The notes beneath the pieces are model-generated. The model saw nothing but the letters and a program-made list of their open reading frames with translations. It made no database searches and was not told where the DNA came from. From the NCBI GenBank assembly GCA_902555945.1, contig CACDUS010000012.1, positions 1-32,380 of the forward strand: DNA of 32,380 bases. Direction: 5' to 3'. This DNA comes from an uncultured Pelagibacteraceae bacterium. GTDB lineage: Bacteria > Pseudomonadota > Alphaproteobacteria > Pelagibacterales > Pelagibacteraceae. The position numbers were made by a program, and so were the translations under genes. Within the stretch, counting starts at the first letter, position 1; every line of letters begins with the position of its first letter. This document shows positions 8,361-20,333 of this stretch, piece after piece.

Positions 8361-10250
8361 ATGAATATAAAAAACATTGCTATGTGGGCTATAATAGTTT
8401 TTTTAACTATTGGCCTTTACAATATGTTTAAAAATCCTCAATCCAATGTTAGAGGAGGAAATCAAATTATATTTTCTGATTTTTTAACTTCTGTTGATAA
8501 TGGAGAAGTTTTAAAAGTTGAAATCCAAGGAAATAATATAAAAGGAGTTTTTTCTAATGGAAACAATTTTACTACTTATGCTCCAAATGATCCAAATCTA
8601 ATTGAAAAACTCTCTGAAAAAGGTGTTAGTATTTCCGCTGCACCACTAGATGAAAAAATGCCTTCCTTGTTTGGTGTACTTCTTTCATGGTTTCCAATGT
8701 TGTTGTTAATTGCAGTTTGGATTTTCTTCATGAGACAAATGCAGGGTGGTAAAGGTGGAGCGATGGGTTTTGGTAGATCAAAAGCTAAAATGATGAATGA
8801 ATTAAAAGGTAAGGTAACTTTCAATGATGTTGCTGGTGTTGAAGAAGCAAAAGAAGAGGTTGAGGAAATAGTTGAATTTTTAAAAGATCCAAAAAAATTT
8901 AGTAGACTTGGTGGAAAAATTCCAAGAGGAGCATTATTAGTTGGACCTCCAGGCACAGGAAAAACATTATTAGCAAGAGCAATAGCAGGTGAAGCAGGCG
9001 TTCCTTTCTTTACAATTTCAGGATCTGATTTTGTTGAAATGTTTGTGGGAGTTGGAGCTTCTAGAGTTAGAGATATGTTTGAACAAGGAAAAAAAAATTC
9101 ACCTTGTATAATTTTTATTGATGAAATAGATGCAGTAGGAAGAAGCAGAGGTGCAGGCTTAGGTGGTGGAAATGATGAAAGAGAACAAACATTAAATCAG
9201 TTATTAGTTGAAATGGATGGTTTTGATACAAATGAGGGTGTTATTATCATTGCAGCAACAAATAGACCTGATGTCTTAGATCCAGCTTTGTTAAGACCTG
9301 GTAGATTTGATAGACAAGTTGTAGTTTCTAACCCTGATATAATTGGAAGAGAGAAAATTTTAAAAGTCCATGTTAAAAAGATTAAGATGGCACCGGATGT
9401 TAATTTAAGAATAATAGCAAGAGGAACTCCAGGATTTTCAGGAGCAGATCTAGCAAATTTGGTTAATGAAGCAGCATTGCTTGCTGCAAGAAAAAATAAA
9501 AGAATCGTTACACTCAATGAATTCGAAGAAGCAAAAGACAAAGTGATGATGGGTTCAGAGAGAAGATCGATGGTTATGAGTGAAGAAGAAAAAACTTTAA
9601 CAGCATACCATGAGGCAGGTCATGCAATAGTTACAATAAATGAAAGTGCAGCTTACCCAATACATAAAGCTACGATTATACCAAGAGGTAGAGCACTGGG
9701 AATGGTTATGCAACTACCAGAAAGAGATGAGTTGTCACAAACTAGAGAACAATTACATGCTCAACTTGCAATTGCTATGGGTGGTAGAGTTGCAGAAGAG
9801 ATTATATTTGGTGAAGATAAAGTTACAACTGGAGCAGCTAGTGATATTGAGCAAGCAACTAAAAGAGCAAGAGCAATGGTAATGAGAGCGGGTTTAAGTA
9901 AAGAACTTGGTCCGGTTGCTTATGGTGAAAATGAGGAAGAGGTATTTCTTGGAAGATCAGTGGCAAGGCAACAAAATATGTCTGAGGAGACAGCTAGAAA
10001 AGTGGACTCCGAGATTAGAAAGATAGTCGATAAAGGCTATGAAAGAGCTAGAAAAGTTTTGACTGAAAAAATAGATGATCTACATAAACTTGCAAAAGCG
10101 CTATTAACATATGAAACTTTGACAGGTGAAGAAATAGAGAACTTAATAAATAAAAATATTTACCCAGCTGATAAACAAGACCTTAAAATTGAAGATGATA
10201 AAGGATCAGCTTTAAGTGCTTTAGGTTTAAAGCCAAAAATTGTTCATTAA
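8361..10250 (+). CDS. ftsH: ATP-dependent zinc metalloprotease FtsH
   Basis: FtsH is the membrane-anchored AAA+ protease that degrades damaged membrane proteins and regulatory targets such as sigma-32 in E. coli. The 629-residue protein has membrane helices at about 6-23 and 103-124 with a periplasmic domain between them. The AAA domain has Walker A GPPGTGKT at 195-202, Walker B IIFIDEID at 250-257 and the pore loop around MFVG at 227-230. The zinc-protease domain has HEAGH at 417-421. Length is normal. It starts 63 bases after tilS; folP follows by 6 bases. Since rpoH is also in this window, FtsH control of sigma-32 is possible by analogy only. Confidence 0.97.
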   Translation: MNIKNIAMWAIIVFLTIGLYNMFKNPQSNVRGGNQIIFSDFLTSVDNGEVLKVEIQGNNIKGVFSNGNNFTTYAPNDPNLIEKLSEKGVSISAAPLDEKMPSLFGVLLSWFPMLLLIAVWIFFMRQMQGGKGGAMGFGRSKAKMMNELKGKVTFNDVAGVEEAKEEVEEIVEFLKDPKKFSRLGGKIPRGALLVGPPGTGKTLLARAIAGEAGVPFFTISGSDFVEMFVGVGASRVRDMFEQGKKNSPCIIFIDEIDAVGRSRGAGLGGGNDEREQTLNQLLVEMDGFDTNEGVIIIAATNRPDVLDPALLRPGRFDRQVVVSNPDIIGREKILKVHVKKIKMAPDVNLRIIARGTPGFSGADLANLVNEAALLAARKNKRIVTLNEFEEAKDKVMMGSERRSMVMSEEEKTLTAYHEAGHAIVTINESAAYPIHKATIIPRGRALGMVMQLPERDELSQTREQLHAQLAIAMGGRVAEEIIFGEDKVTTGAASDIEQATKRARAMVMRAGLSKELGPVAYGENEEEVFLGRSVARQQNMSEETARKVDSEIRKIVDKGYERARKVLTEKIDDLHKLAKALLTYETLTGEEIENLINKNIYPADKQDLKIEDDKGSALSALGLKPKIVH

Positions 10251-10256
10251 TATTTA

Positions 10257-11306
10257 ATGATAAAATATTACACTAGAGCGTGTAATTTTTATTATGGTCC
10301 AATTTCAATAAAAAAAGTCAAAAAAAATCAATCCATTCCACTACATGGTAACAAATTAGTCTCTTTTGATACAATTGAAATTTTTACAAGAAAAAATGTT
10401 AAAAGAGTTAATATTAAAAAAATTCATAATATTAAAGGTGAAATTAAAAAAAAAATCTTAAATGATATAAAAAATATTTCAAAAAAAAAAAAGTTTAAAG
10501 GTTTAAAATTTTCTCACACTTCAATTATAATGGGTGTATTAAATTTAACACCAGATAGTTTTTCTGATGGAGGTAAATTTAATAAAAAAAGTTTTGCTGT
10601 TAGACATGCAAAAAAATTATTTAGAGAGGGATGTGATATTTTAGATATTGGTGGAGAAGCTACAAATCCAGGATCAAAAGAAGTGGATGCAAACAGTGAA
10701 TGGAAAAGAATTTTTCCAACTTTATTAAAATTAAAAAAATTAAAAAAATTTATTTCATTAGATACCAGAAAAAGCATCATAATGAAAAAAGGTATTCAAA
10801 ATAAAATAAATTTAGTTAATGATGTATCTGGTCTCAACTACGATCCTGATACTATTGATATTTTAAAAAAAACAAAAATTCCATTTGTGATTCATCATAT
10901 GCAAGGCAATCCTAAGACAATGCAAAATAATCCAAAATATAAAAATGTAGTTTTAGATATTTATGATTTCTTCGAAAATAAAATAAAATATATAAGATCA
11001 AAAGGTATTAAACATAATAATATTATTTTAGATCCTGGGATAGGATTTGGTAAAAACTTGAAACATAATATTACTATTTTAAGAAACATTTCTATTTTTC
11101 ATTCACTTGGATTTCCTGTAATGTTGGGTATTTCAAGAAAAAGATTTATTAAGAGTTTATCTGGAATAAATGATAGCAAAGAGAGATTGGGAGGAACTAT
11201 ATCATCTAGTTTATTAGCAATTATGCAAGGAGTTCAAATTTTAAGAGTTCATGATGTAAATGAAATAAATCAAAGTATAAAAGTTTTAAATTCTTTAAAA
11301 TTCTAA
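10257..11306 (+). CDS. folP: Dihydropteroate synthase with N-terminal extension
   Basis: FolP condenses para-aminobenzoate with hydroxymethyl-dihydropterin diphosphate to dihydropteroate, the sulfonamide-sensitive step of folate synthesis. The catalytic TIM barrel begins near residue 87. It shows IIMGVLNLTPDSFSDGG (90-106), DIGGEATNPGS, the NDVSGL motif, HHMQGNPKTMQ, DPGIGFGKN, and GISRKRFI. Residues 1-86 form an extra N-terminal region rich in Lys/Ile (start MIKYYTRACNFYYGPI). Extensions of this type, beginning with an aromatic-rich strand, are common in alphaproteobacterial FolP; function unknown. The junction between extension and barrel is encoded by A10 (10446-10455) and A12 (10481-10492) runs. 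Total length 349 against about 280 in E. coli. Confidence 0.93.
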   Translation: MIKYYTRACNFYYGPISIKKVKKNQSIPLHGNKLVSFDTIEIFTRKNVKRVNIKKIHNIKGEIKKKILNDIKNISKKKKFKGLKFSHTSIIMGVLNLTPDSFSDGGKFNKKSFAVRHAKKLFREGCDILDIGGEATNPGSKEVDANSEWKRIFPTLLKLKKLKKFISLDTRKSIIMKKGIQNKINLVNDVSGLNYDPDTIDILKKTKIPFVIHHMQGNPKTMQNNPKYKNVVLDIYDFFENKIKYIRSKGIKHNNIILDPGIGFGKNLKHNITILRNISIFHSLGFPVMLGISRKRFIKSLSGINDSKERLGGTISSSLLAIMQGVQILRVHDVNEINQSIKVLNSLKF

Positions 11307-11307
11307 A

Positions 11308-12639
11308 ATGTCAAAAAAATATTTTGGTACTGATGGAATAAGAGGCCGTGTAAATAAAAACAAAATTAATGGAGAAATGTTTTTTAAATTTGGTCTTGCA
11401 GCAGGAACTTATTTTAAAAATCAAAGAAAGATAAAACAAACAGCAATTATTGCCAAAGATACCAGATTATCAGGATATACTTTAGAACCTGCATTAGTAT
11501 CTGGATTAACATCCGCAGGAATGCATGTTTATACTCTTGGTCCTTTGCCTACCAATGGACTTGCAATGTTGACAAAAAGGATGAGGGCAAATATGGGGAT
11601 TATGATTACTGCATCTCACAATCCATTTTACGATAATGGTTTAAAATTATTTGGACCGGATGGATTAAAATTATCGGATAAAATTGAAAAGAAAATAGAA
11701 AAATTGATTGAGTCAAAAATTATAAAAAATCTTTCAGAACCTGAAATTTTAGGTAGAGTAAAAAGATTAGAGGATGCGAATGATAGATATATTAAAATTT
11801 TAAGAAATAATTTTCCAAAAGACTTCAATTTAAGAGGAATGAAAATTGCAATAGATTGTGCAAATGGAGCTGGTTACAAATCTGGACCAAAACTTTTAAG
11901 GAATTTAGGAGCAAAAGTTTACGAATTTGGAACATCTCCAAACGGATTTAATATAAATGACAATTGTGGATCGACCTTCCCAAATAAAATAAAATTTTTA
12001 GTTAAAAAATACAAAGCACAATTAGGTATATCTTTAGATGGTGATGCTGATAGAATAATTATATCTGATGAAAAAGGAACAATTGTTGACGGAGATCAAA
12101 TTATTGCAATGTTAGCAAAAAGATGGAAAAGAAAAAAAATTTTAAAAGGTGGTGTAATAGGAACTCTCATGTCAAATTATGGTCTTCAAAAATATTTCAA
12201 GAATCACAAAATAAAATTTATAAGAGCCAATGTTGGGGATAGATATGTTAAAGAAAAAATGCAAAAAAATAATTTTAATTTGGGCGGTGAACAATCAGGA
12301 CATATAATACTAGGAAAATTTGCTACTACTGGTGACGGATTGTTAGTTGCTTTAGAAATTTTATTTTCAATGAGAAAAGGTAAAAAAGCCAGCGAAATAT
12401 TTGATACTTTTAAACCAACACCTCAGATACTAGAAAATATTAAAGTTAAAGATAAATCTATAATTAATTCAAAAAAATGCAGAATTGCTATTAAGAAATC
12501 TGAAAAATTAATAAAGAATCAAGGAAGAATGCTCATAAGAAAATCAGGAACAGAACCAAAAATAAGAATTATGGGAGAATCTAATAATATTTTATTATTA
12601 AAAAAATGTATTAATATTGTTAAGAAATCAATCAAATAA
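11308..12639 (+). CDS. glmM: Phosphoglucosamine mutase
   Basis: GlmM interconverts glucosamine-6-phosphate and glucosamine-1-phosphate, supplying UDP-GlcNAc for peptidoglycan and lipid A. The 443-residue protein has the family's N-terminal KYFGTDGIRG and the phosphoserine loop TASHNPFYDNG, with catalytic S103. The metal-binding DGDADR and the sugar-specificity motif GGEQSGHI are present, as is the C-terminal phosphate-binding RKSGTEPKIRI. Length matches E. coli GlmM (445). The ATG begins one base after the folP stop. The ftsH-(folP)-glmM order is common in proteobacteria. Confidence 0.97.
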   Translation: MSKKYFGTDGIRGRVNKNKINGEMFFKFGLAAGTYFKNQRKIKQTAIIAKDTRLSGYTLEPALVSGLTSAGMHVYTLGPLPTNGLAMLTKRMRANMGIMITASHNPFYDNGLKLFGPDGLKLSDKIEKKIEKLIESKIIKNLSEPEILGRVKRLEDANDRYIKILRNNFPKDFNLRGMKIAIDCANGAGYKSGPKLLRNLGAKVYEFGTSPNGFNINDNCGSTFPNKIKFLVKKYKAQLGISLDGDADRIIISDEKGTIVDGDQIIAMLAKRWKRKKILKGGVIGTLMSNYGLQKYFKNHKIKFIRANVGDRYVKEKMQKNNFNLGGEQSGHIILGKFATTGDGLLVALEILFSMRKGKKASEIFDTFKPTPQILENIKVKDKSIINSKKCRIAIKKSEKLIKNQGRMLIRKSGTEPKIRIMGESNNILLLKKCINIVKKSIK

Positions 12640-12640
12640 A

Positions 12641-15635
<2,995 letters not shown>

Positions 15636-15675
15636 AATGAGTTTATCTAATTAATTTTTCATATTTTTCAATATC

Positions 15676-16656
15676 TTATTTGTCAGTGTTTCTCAGCATT
15701 TTTAAAATTATCTCAAGCTCTTTTGGTAAATTTACATTAAATATCATTTCTTCATTTTTTTTGGGATGAATAAAACCAATAGTTTTTGCATGGAGAAATT
15801 GTCTATTAAGACTAATTATATTTTTTTCTAATAATGGATCAATATTTTTAATTTTTTTAAACTTTTTTTTATATTTGTCATCACCAAGTATACTATTCCC
15901 CAAATATTTCATGTGAACTCTTATTTGATGAGTTCGACCAGTTTCTAATTGACATTCTAACAAACTCAAAGTTGGAGTTCTTTTATTTTCAAAAACTTCT
16001 AATGTTTTATAATTTGTTATTGCTTTTTTACCTTTTGTATTACTTACTTCCATTAATTGTCTATTTTTTGAACTTCTTTTAATTAAAGTTTCAATTCTTC
16101 CTTTTGAGGGTCTAATCTTTCCCCAAATTAATAATTGATAAACTCTTTTGATTGTATGTTTATTAAATTGAATTGATAAATGTTCATGGGCCTGGTTATT
16201 TTTTGCGATTACAACCAAGCCAGAAGTATTCTTGTCAATTCTGTGCACTATTCCTGGTCTTAACTCACCACCAATATTTGATAGAGATTTTTTATCATAA
16301 TTTATTAAAGCATTAACTATTGTATTGTCAAAGTTTCCAGCACCTGGGTGCATTACAATTCCAGCGGGTTTATTTAAGACAATTAAATCTTCATCTTCAA
16401 AAATAATGTCTAATTTATATTTATAAGGTTTGAGAGAAGTTTTTTTTGGACTTGATATTGTTAATTCCAAGATATCACCAAATAAAATTTTTTTAGAGGG
16501 GTCAGTAATAATCTTATTGTTTAATTTCAACTTACTATCTAGGATCAAGTTTTTTATTCTAGTTCTACTGATATCTTTTTCTTTTTTATTAACAAAAACA
16601 TCAACACGAATGTTTTTATCGTTTTCTTCTGCAATCAAATTTATTTTTTTTTCCAT
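15676..16656 (-). CDS. rluD: RluA/RluD-family 23S rRNA pseudouridine synthase
   Basis: This 326-residue enzyme isomerises uridines to pseudouridines in RNA. The N-terminal S4 RNA-binding domain spans about residues 17-62 (RVDVFVNKKEKDISRTRIKN). The catalytic domain has GIVHRIDKNTSGLVV, with D141 as the catalytic aspartate. Conserved LNKPAGIVMHPGAG, LLECQLETGRTHQIRVH and QFLHAKTIGFIHP follow. The S4 domain plus length fit RluD, which targets helix 69 of 23S rRNA, better than RluA; the exact target uridines are inferred. The start codon lies 23 bases from the divergent tRNA gene. Confidence 0.88.
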   Translation of the reverse strand: MEKKINLIAEENDKNIRVDVFVNKKEKDISRTRIKNLILDSKLKLNNKIITDPSKKILFGDILELTISSPKKTSLKPYKYKLDIIFEDEDLIVLNKPAGIVMHPGAGNFDNTIVNALINYDKKSLSNIGGELRPGIVHRIDKNTSGLVVIAKNNQAHEHLSIQFNKHTIKRVYQLLIWGKIRPSKGRIETLIKRSSKNRQLMEVSNTKGKKAITNYKTLEVFENKRTPTLSLLECQLETGRTHQIRVHMKYLGNSILGDDKYKKKFKKIKNIDPLLEKNIISLNRQFLHAKTIGFIHPKKNEEMIFNVNLPKELEIILKMLRNTDK

Positions 16657-16679
16657 AAAATGTTATATTAATATTATAT

Positions 16680-16756
16680 GCGCTTGTAGCTCAACTGGAT
16701 AGAGCGCCTGACTTCGGATCAGGAGGTTCTGGGTTCGACTCCTAGCAGGCGCACCA
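16680..16756 (+). tRNA. tRNA-Arg (anticodon UCG)
   Basis: A complete 77-base cloverleaf can be folded by hand. The acceptor stem GCGCTTG (16680-16686) pairs with CAGGCGC (16746-16752) with one G-U. The anticodon stem CCTGA (16707-16711)/TCAGG (16719-16723) closes the loop CTTCGGA, with anticodon TCG at 16714-16716. The T arm is CTGGG-TTCGACT-CCTAG. The discriminator base is A16753 and CCA is encoded (16754-16756). UCG reads CGA and by wobble other CGN arginine codons. The gene ends exactly one base before the stop codon of the opposite-strand ABC permease. A possible -10 box TATATT lies at 16664-16669, but no good -35 is visible. Confidence 0.96.
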
Positions 16757-17548
16757 TTATTCACCCATATTTATTAATGTTCCTTTAACTCTTGCTTTTA
16801 AAAAAGATAAATAAAATAATCCTATTCCACCAAAAAGGTAAATTAGATTTAATAAGTAAGCATGTTTAATATTTTCATAATTTACAGAACCATTCAAAAG
16901 AATGTTTCTAGTCTCATCAAAAATGTAAACTAATGGTAAACCCTTTGCAATAATTTGAAAAAAATTTGGAAGAATTTCTATTGGATAATATATACATCCT
17001 AATGGAGCAAGCAAAAATAAAGATGACCAAGCTATATTTTCAAATGAAGGCCCAAATCTTATAAGTCCAGAACTGACAAATAATCCTAACGTTATTCCAA
17101 ATATATATAAACTTAAGAATAATATAAGAAGGGGAAAACCTAATTTTAAAATTGAAACACCAAATAATGGAGAAGTAAGAATAATTGCAGGTACCAATCC
17201 AATCAAAGTTCTTACTAAAGCAGTAAAAATTAGCGATGTAATAATTTCTTTTAAATTTAGAGGCGCTATGAATAAATTTGTAAAATTTCGACTCCAAATT
17301 TCCTCTAAAAACAGCATATTAAAACTAATGCTGGATCTAAAAAGAATATCATAAAGAATTGCACATGTAAGAATTACACCTAAAGTATTGCTATAGTAAT
17401 TGCTATAAATTGAAAAAAATTTAGAAATAAATCCCCAAAGAATTATTTGTATTGTTGGCCAATAAATTAAATCTAAAATTCTAGGTAATGAACTTTTGAT
17501 TAGATAAAAATGTCTAAGAAATAGACCATACATTTTATTTAAATTCAT
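16757..17548 (-). CDS. ABC-2 type transporter permease
   Basis: This 263-residue integral membrane protein is the permease half of an ABC-2 type exporter. About six hydrophobic helices can be seen, including IIQILWGFISKFF-type segments near the N-terminus. A conserved ABC-2 C-terminal stretch (LFLLAPLGCIYYPIEILPNF, then LPLVYIFDETRNILLNG) is also present. The start overlaps the stop of the ATPase gene by four bases (ATGA), so the two are translationally coupled and form one transporter. The layout resembles NodJ- and DrrB-like permeases, which export glycolipids, polysaccharide or drugs; the substrate cannot be told from sequence. The stop codon abuts the 3' end of the tRNA-Arg gene on the other strand. 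Confidence 0.85.
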   Translation of the reverse strand: MNLNKMYGLFLRHFYLIKSSLPRILDLIYWPTIQIILWGFISKFFSIYSNYYSNTLGVILTCAILYDILFRSSISFNMLFLEEIWSRNFTNLFIAPLNLKEIITSLIFTALVRTLIGLVPAIILTSPLFGVSILKLGFPLLILFLSLYIFGITLGLFVSSGLIRFGPSFENIAWSSLFLLAPLGCIYYPIEILPNFFQIIAKGLPLVYIFDETRNILLNGSVNYENIKHAYLLNLIYLFGGIGLFYLSFLKARVKGTLINMGE

Positions 17549-18273
17549 ATTGATTCTCTTGTTAGTTTTAAAAAAACTTCTTCCATATTTTTTCTTCCAT
17601 GTTTATTAATTAATTCATCTGGGGTTCCCTGATCAATAATAGCTCCTTTATTCATCATAAGCACAGATGAACATAATCTCTCAACTTCTGACATATTATG
17701 TGAGGCAAGAAGAATGGATGTTTTTTTTTCTCTTTGATATTCTTCTAAAAAACTTCTTACAAAATCTCCTGTCTCAGGATCAAGAGAAGCTGTTGGCTCA
17801 TCCAAAAGTAAAACCTCAGGATCATTAATAATTGATTTTGCTAAACTAACTCTATTTTTTTGCCCCGAGGAAAGTTCTCCAGTAATTTTATTTATAAACT
17901 CGTAAAGCCTTAATTTTTCGCAAAGATAATCAATTTTTATTTTGAGTTTATTTACATCATAAAGTCTACCGTAAACTTCAAGATTCTGTTTTACGGTTAA
18001 TTTTTTTGGTAACTCTATGTAGGGAGAGATAAAATTTAATTTATTTAATAGTTTGACTCTATGACTTTCGATTTCTTTACCGTTAATAAGTATTTTGCCC
18101 GATGTAGGTTTAAGCAAACCTAAAATCATTCCTATAGTTGTAGTTTTACCACATCCATTAGGACCAAGAATTCCAACAATTTCATTTTGACTCAATTTGA
18201 ATGAAATATTTTTTACAGCTTCTTTTGTATCATAAGTTTTTGTTAAGTTTATTATTTGAAGAGAATTGACCAT
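17545..18273 (-). CDS. ABC transporter ATP-binding protein
   Basis: This 242-residue protein is the ATPase of the ABC-2 exporter encoded with the next gene. Walker A GPNGCGKT is at residues 37-44, the signature LSSGQ at 134-138, Walker B VLLLDEP at 154-160 and the H-loop in LLASHNMSEVERL. The pattern (short ATPase, one domain, CcmA/NodI-like) is typical for exporters of the ABC-2 class. It overlaps the upstream tsaC-type gene by one base (TAATG) and the permease by four. The cargo is unknown. Confidence 0.9.
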   Translation of the reverse strand: MVNSLQIINLTKTYDTKEAVKNISFKLSQNEIVGILGPNGCGKTTTIGMILGLLKPTSGKILINGKEIESHRVKLLNKLNFISPYIELPKKLTVKQNLEVYGRLYDVNKLKIKIDYLCEKLRLYEFINKITGELSSGQKNRVSLAKSIINDPEVLLLDEPTASLDPETGDFVRSFLEEYQREKKTSILLASHNMSEVERLCSSVLMMNKGAIIDQGTPDELINKHGRKNMEEVFLKLTRESI

Positions 18274-19205
18274 TAAAATTTTGATGCCCTTAATAATCTG
18301 TCGTTAATAGTTTTCCCCAATCCTCTATTAGGAATTTTACTTACTGCTATAGATTTATATTTATTTTTTTTGATCTTTCTTAATGTGCTGTATAAGTTTT
18401 TAGCAGATTCTCTTAAATTGCCTTTTTTTGATAAGAAAAAATAATTTGGTTTATCTATTTTTTTCTTTTTAATCATTAAATAAGCTTCACCTTTTTTAAT
18501 TTTTTTTACATTTAATCTTATTGGTATGCCAGGTGAATAATGGATTTTAAATTGACCAGGTACAGAAATTTTAGATGGGTTAATATTAATTAATATTTTT
18601 TTTCTTAAAATTTTTTGAATAGTTTTTATATCTAAACCACCTAATCGTAAAATTTTTGGTTTTTTTCTTAGATCAATTATAGTGGACTCAACACCAATAT
18701 TAGATCTTCCACCTTCAAGTATATATTTAATTTTTTTTCCAAAGTCATCTTTCACATCATTAGAAGTCACAGCACTTAATCTTGAAGAAATATTTGCACT
18801 AGGGGCTGCAAGAGGAAATTTAAGTTTTTTCAATAAACTTCTTGCTACAGGGTGTTTTGGAAATCTAACTGCAAGAGTATTTTTTTTGTTTGTTGCAATT
18901 TTTGAAATCTTTGAATTTGTTTTTAAATTTAGAATAAAAGTTATAGGTCCAGGAGATAATTTTTTATATAGTTTAAGAAAATTATCATTTAAGATACAAT
19001 CTTCTTTTACTTTTTTTAAATCATAGTAGTGAACTATAAGAGGATTGTTTTTTGGTCTTTTTTTTAATCTAAATATTTTTCTACACGCTTGGTCAGAATA
19101 AGCATTTCCGGCTAATCCATAAACAGTTTCAGTTGGTATAGCTATACACTCACTTTTATTTAAGAGATTTTTTGCTTTTTTAATATTTGCAAGATTAATT
19201 TTCAT
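18273..19205 (-). CDS. Threonylcarbamoyl-AMP synthase (Sua5 type)
   Basis: This enzyme makes threonylcarbamoyl-AMP from threonine, bicarbonate and ATP, the precursor for t6A37 in ANN-decoding tRNAs. The 310-residue protein begins with the Sua5/YciO/YrdC domain (about residues 1-195). Visible motifs are PTETVYGLAGNA, the basic RLKKRPKNNPLIVH, and LAVRFPKHPVARSLL, with APSANISS near 135. The linker SVPGQFKIHYSPGIPIRLN and a short C-terminal Sua5 domain ending in NRGLGKTINDRLLRASKF distinguish it from the single-domain TsaC of E. coli. Its start is only 20 bases from the divergent xseB start. Family assignment is secure; the symbol is left open between tsaC and sua5 usage. Confidence 0.92.
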   Translation of the reverse strand: MKINLANIKKAKNLLNKSECIAIPTETVYGLAGNAYSDQACRKIFRLKKRPKNNPLIVHYYDLKKVKEDCILNDNFLKLYKKLSPGPITFILNLKTNSKISKIATNKKNTLAVRFPKHPVARSLLKKLKFPLAAPSANISSRLSAVTSNDVKDDFGKKIKYILEGGRSNIGVESTIIDLRKKPKILRLGGLDIKTIQKILRKKILININPSKISVPGQFKIHYSPGIPIRLNVKKIKKGEAYLMIKKKKIDKPNYFFLSKKGNLRESAKNLYSTLRKIKKNKYKSIAVSKIPNRGLGKTINDRLLRASKF

Positions 19206-19225
19206 GTATTATTTCAAAGTATTAT

Positions 19226-19480
19226 ATGAAAGATAAAAATATACCAAATAATTATAACTCCTTATCGCTTGAGGAATTAACTGATCAAGCGAATAAAATG
19301 ATTGAAGATTTAGAAAATCAAAAAGATCTAGAAAATTCTATTGAGAAATATCAAGATTTATTAAAGTTAAATAATATCATTGAAAAAAAGTTTCAAAAAG
19401 ATGTTAAAAATATTAGTGAAAAAACAAAAGAAAATATATTAAAGATTAACTCAAAAAAGAATGCAAAAAGAATTAAATAA
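19226..19480 (+). CDS. xseB: Exodeoxyribonuclease VII small subunit
   Basis: XseB is the small helical subunit that joins XseA to form exonuclease VII, which trims single-stranded DNA in both directions. The 84-residue size and the N-terminal half (SLEELTDQANKMIEDLENQK) match the family, whose members are 70-90 residues and fold as coiled coils. The C-terminus is Lys-rich and less conserved. Its last 20 bases overlap the start of ispA, and the xseB-ispA-dxs order is a well known bacterial cluster, which strongly supports the call for such a short protein. xseA is not in the window. Confidence 0.88.
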   Translation: MKDKNIPNNYNSLSLEELTDQANKMIEDLENQKDLENSIEKYQDLLKLNNIIEKKFQKDVKNISEKTKENILKINSKKNAKRIK

Positions 19481-20333
19481 AATAGCCAAAGATACAAACC
19501 TCTTTTTAAAAAAATTTATAAACAAACAAAAAAAGTCTGAATTAATAATTCCCATGCAGTATGGTTTATTTTCTGGAGGCAAAAAGATTAGATCAAAAAT
19601 CTTAATTGATGTTGGGTCATTATTTGAAATAAATTATAAATCATTGATAATGATTGGTTCTGCCGTGGAATGTATCCATGCTTATTCATTAATACATGAT
19701 GATTTGCCATGTATGGATAATGACTCTATTAGAAGAGGCAAGCCATCGACACATATTAAATTTGGTGAATCAACTGCTGTCCTTGCTGGTAATTCACTTT
19801 TAACTATGGCTTTTGAAATTTTAAGTAATAAAAATTTAAAAATTTCAGAAAAAAATAAAAATGATTTAATAAATAAAATTTCTGAATGTTCGGGACATCT
19901 TGGTATAGCCGGAGGTCAATATTTAGATCTAACTTACGAGCACAAAAAAGTCTCGCAAATAAAAATCACTCAAATGGAAATTAAAAAAACTGGAAAACTA
20001 TTTAGTTTTTGCTGTGCAGCTCCATTGATATTAAAAAATAAAAGTAAAATTGAAATCAAAAGATTTGAAGATATAGGAGCTGATATTGGTTTATTGTTTC
20101 AAGTTGCTGATGATTTAATTGATTATAAAGGAAATTCAAAAATTGCAGGAAAAAAAACTGGAAAAGATAAAATAAAAGGTAAAGCAACTTTAATTAGTTT
20201 ATTAGGATATAAAAATACTATTAATTATGCTAATAATCTAATTTTTAAAATAAATAATAAAGTAAAAAAATATGGCTCAAGATCTCACAATTTATCTAAA
20301 ACATTAAATTATATTTTAAATAGAAGTAAATGA
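19461..20333 (+). CDS. ispA: Short-chain polyprenyl (farnesyl) diphosphate synthase
   Basis: IspA adds isopentenyl diphosphate to DMAPP and GPP to make farnesyl diphosphate. The 290-residue protein has the first aspartate-rich motif DDLPCMDND at residues 80-88, in the bacterial DDxxxxD form. The second motif is in [15 protein letters not shown], and the IPP-binding GGKKIRS is near residue 39. Two bulky residues upstream of the first motif (AYSLIHDD) fit a short C15 or C20 product; the exact chain length is inferred. It overlaps xseB by 20 bases and dxs by four (ATGA), so it is translationally coupled within the isoprenoid operon. Confidence 0.93.
   Translation: MQKELNKIAKDTNLFLKKFINKQKKSELIIPMQYGLFSGGKKIRSKILIDVGSLFEINYKSLIMIGSAVECIHAYSLIHDDLPCMDNDSIRRGKPSTHIKFGESTAVLAGNSLLTMAFEILSNKNLKISEKNKNDLINKISECSGHLGIAGGQYLDLTYEHKKVSQIKITQMEIKKTGKLFSFCCAAPLILKNKSKIEIKRFEDIGADIGLLFQVADDLIDYKGNSKIAGKKTGKDKIKGKATLISLLGYKNTINYANNLIFKINNKVKKYGSRSHNLSKTLNYILNRSK

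Noticed and set aside
12617..12640. TTG at 12617 as the thiD start
   Set aside because: It would overlap glmM by 23 bases and add eight unconserved residues; TTG 12641 directly after the glmM stop is simpler. Neither is proven.
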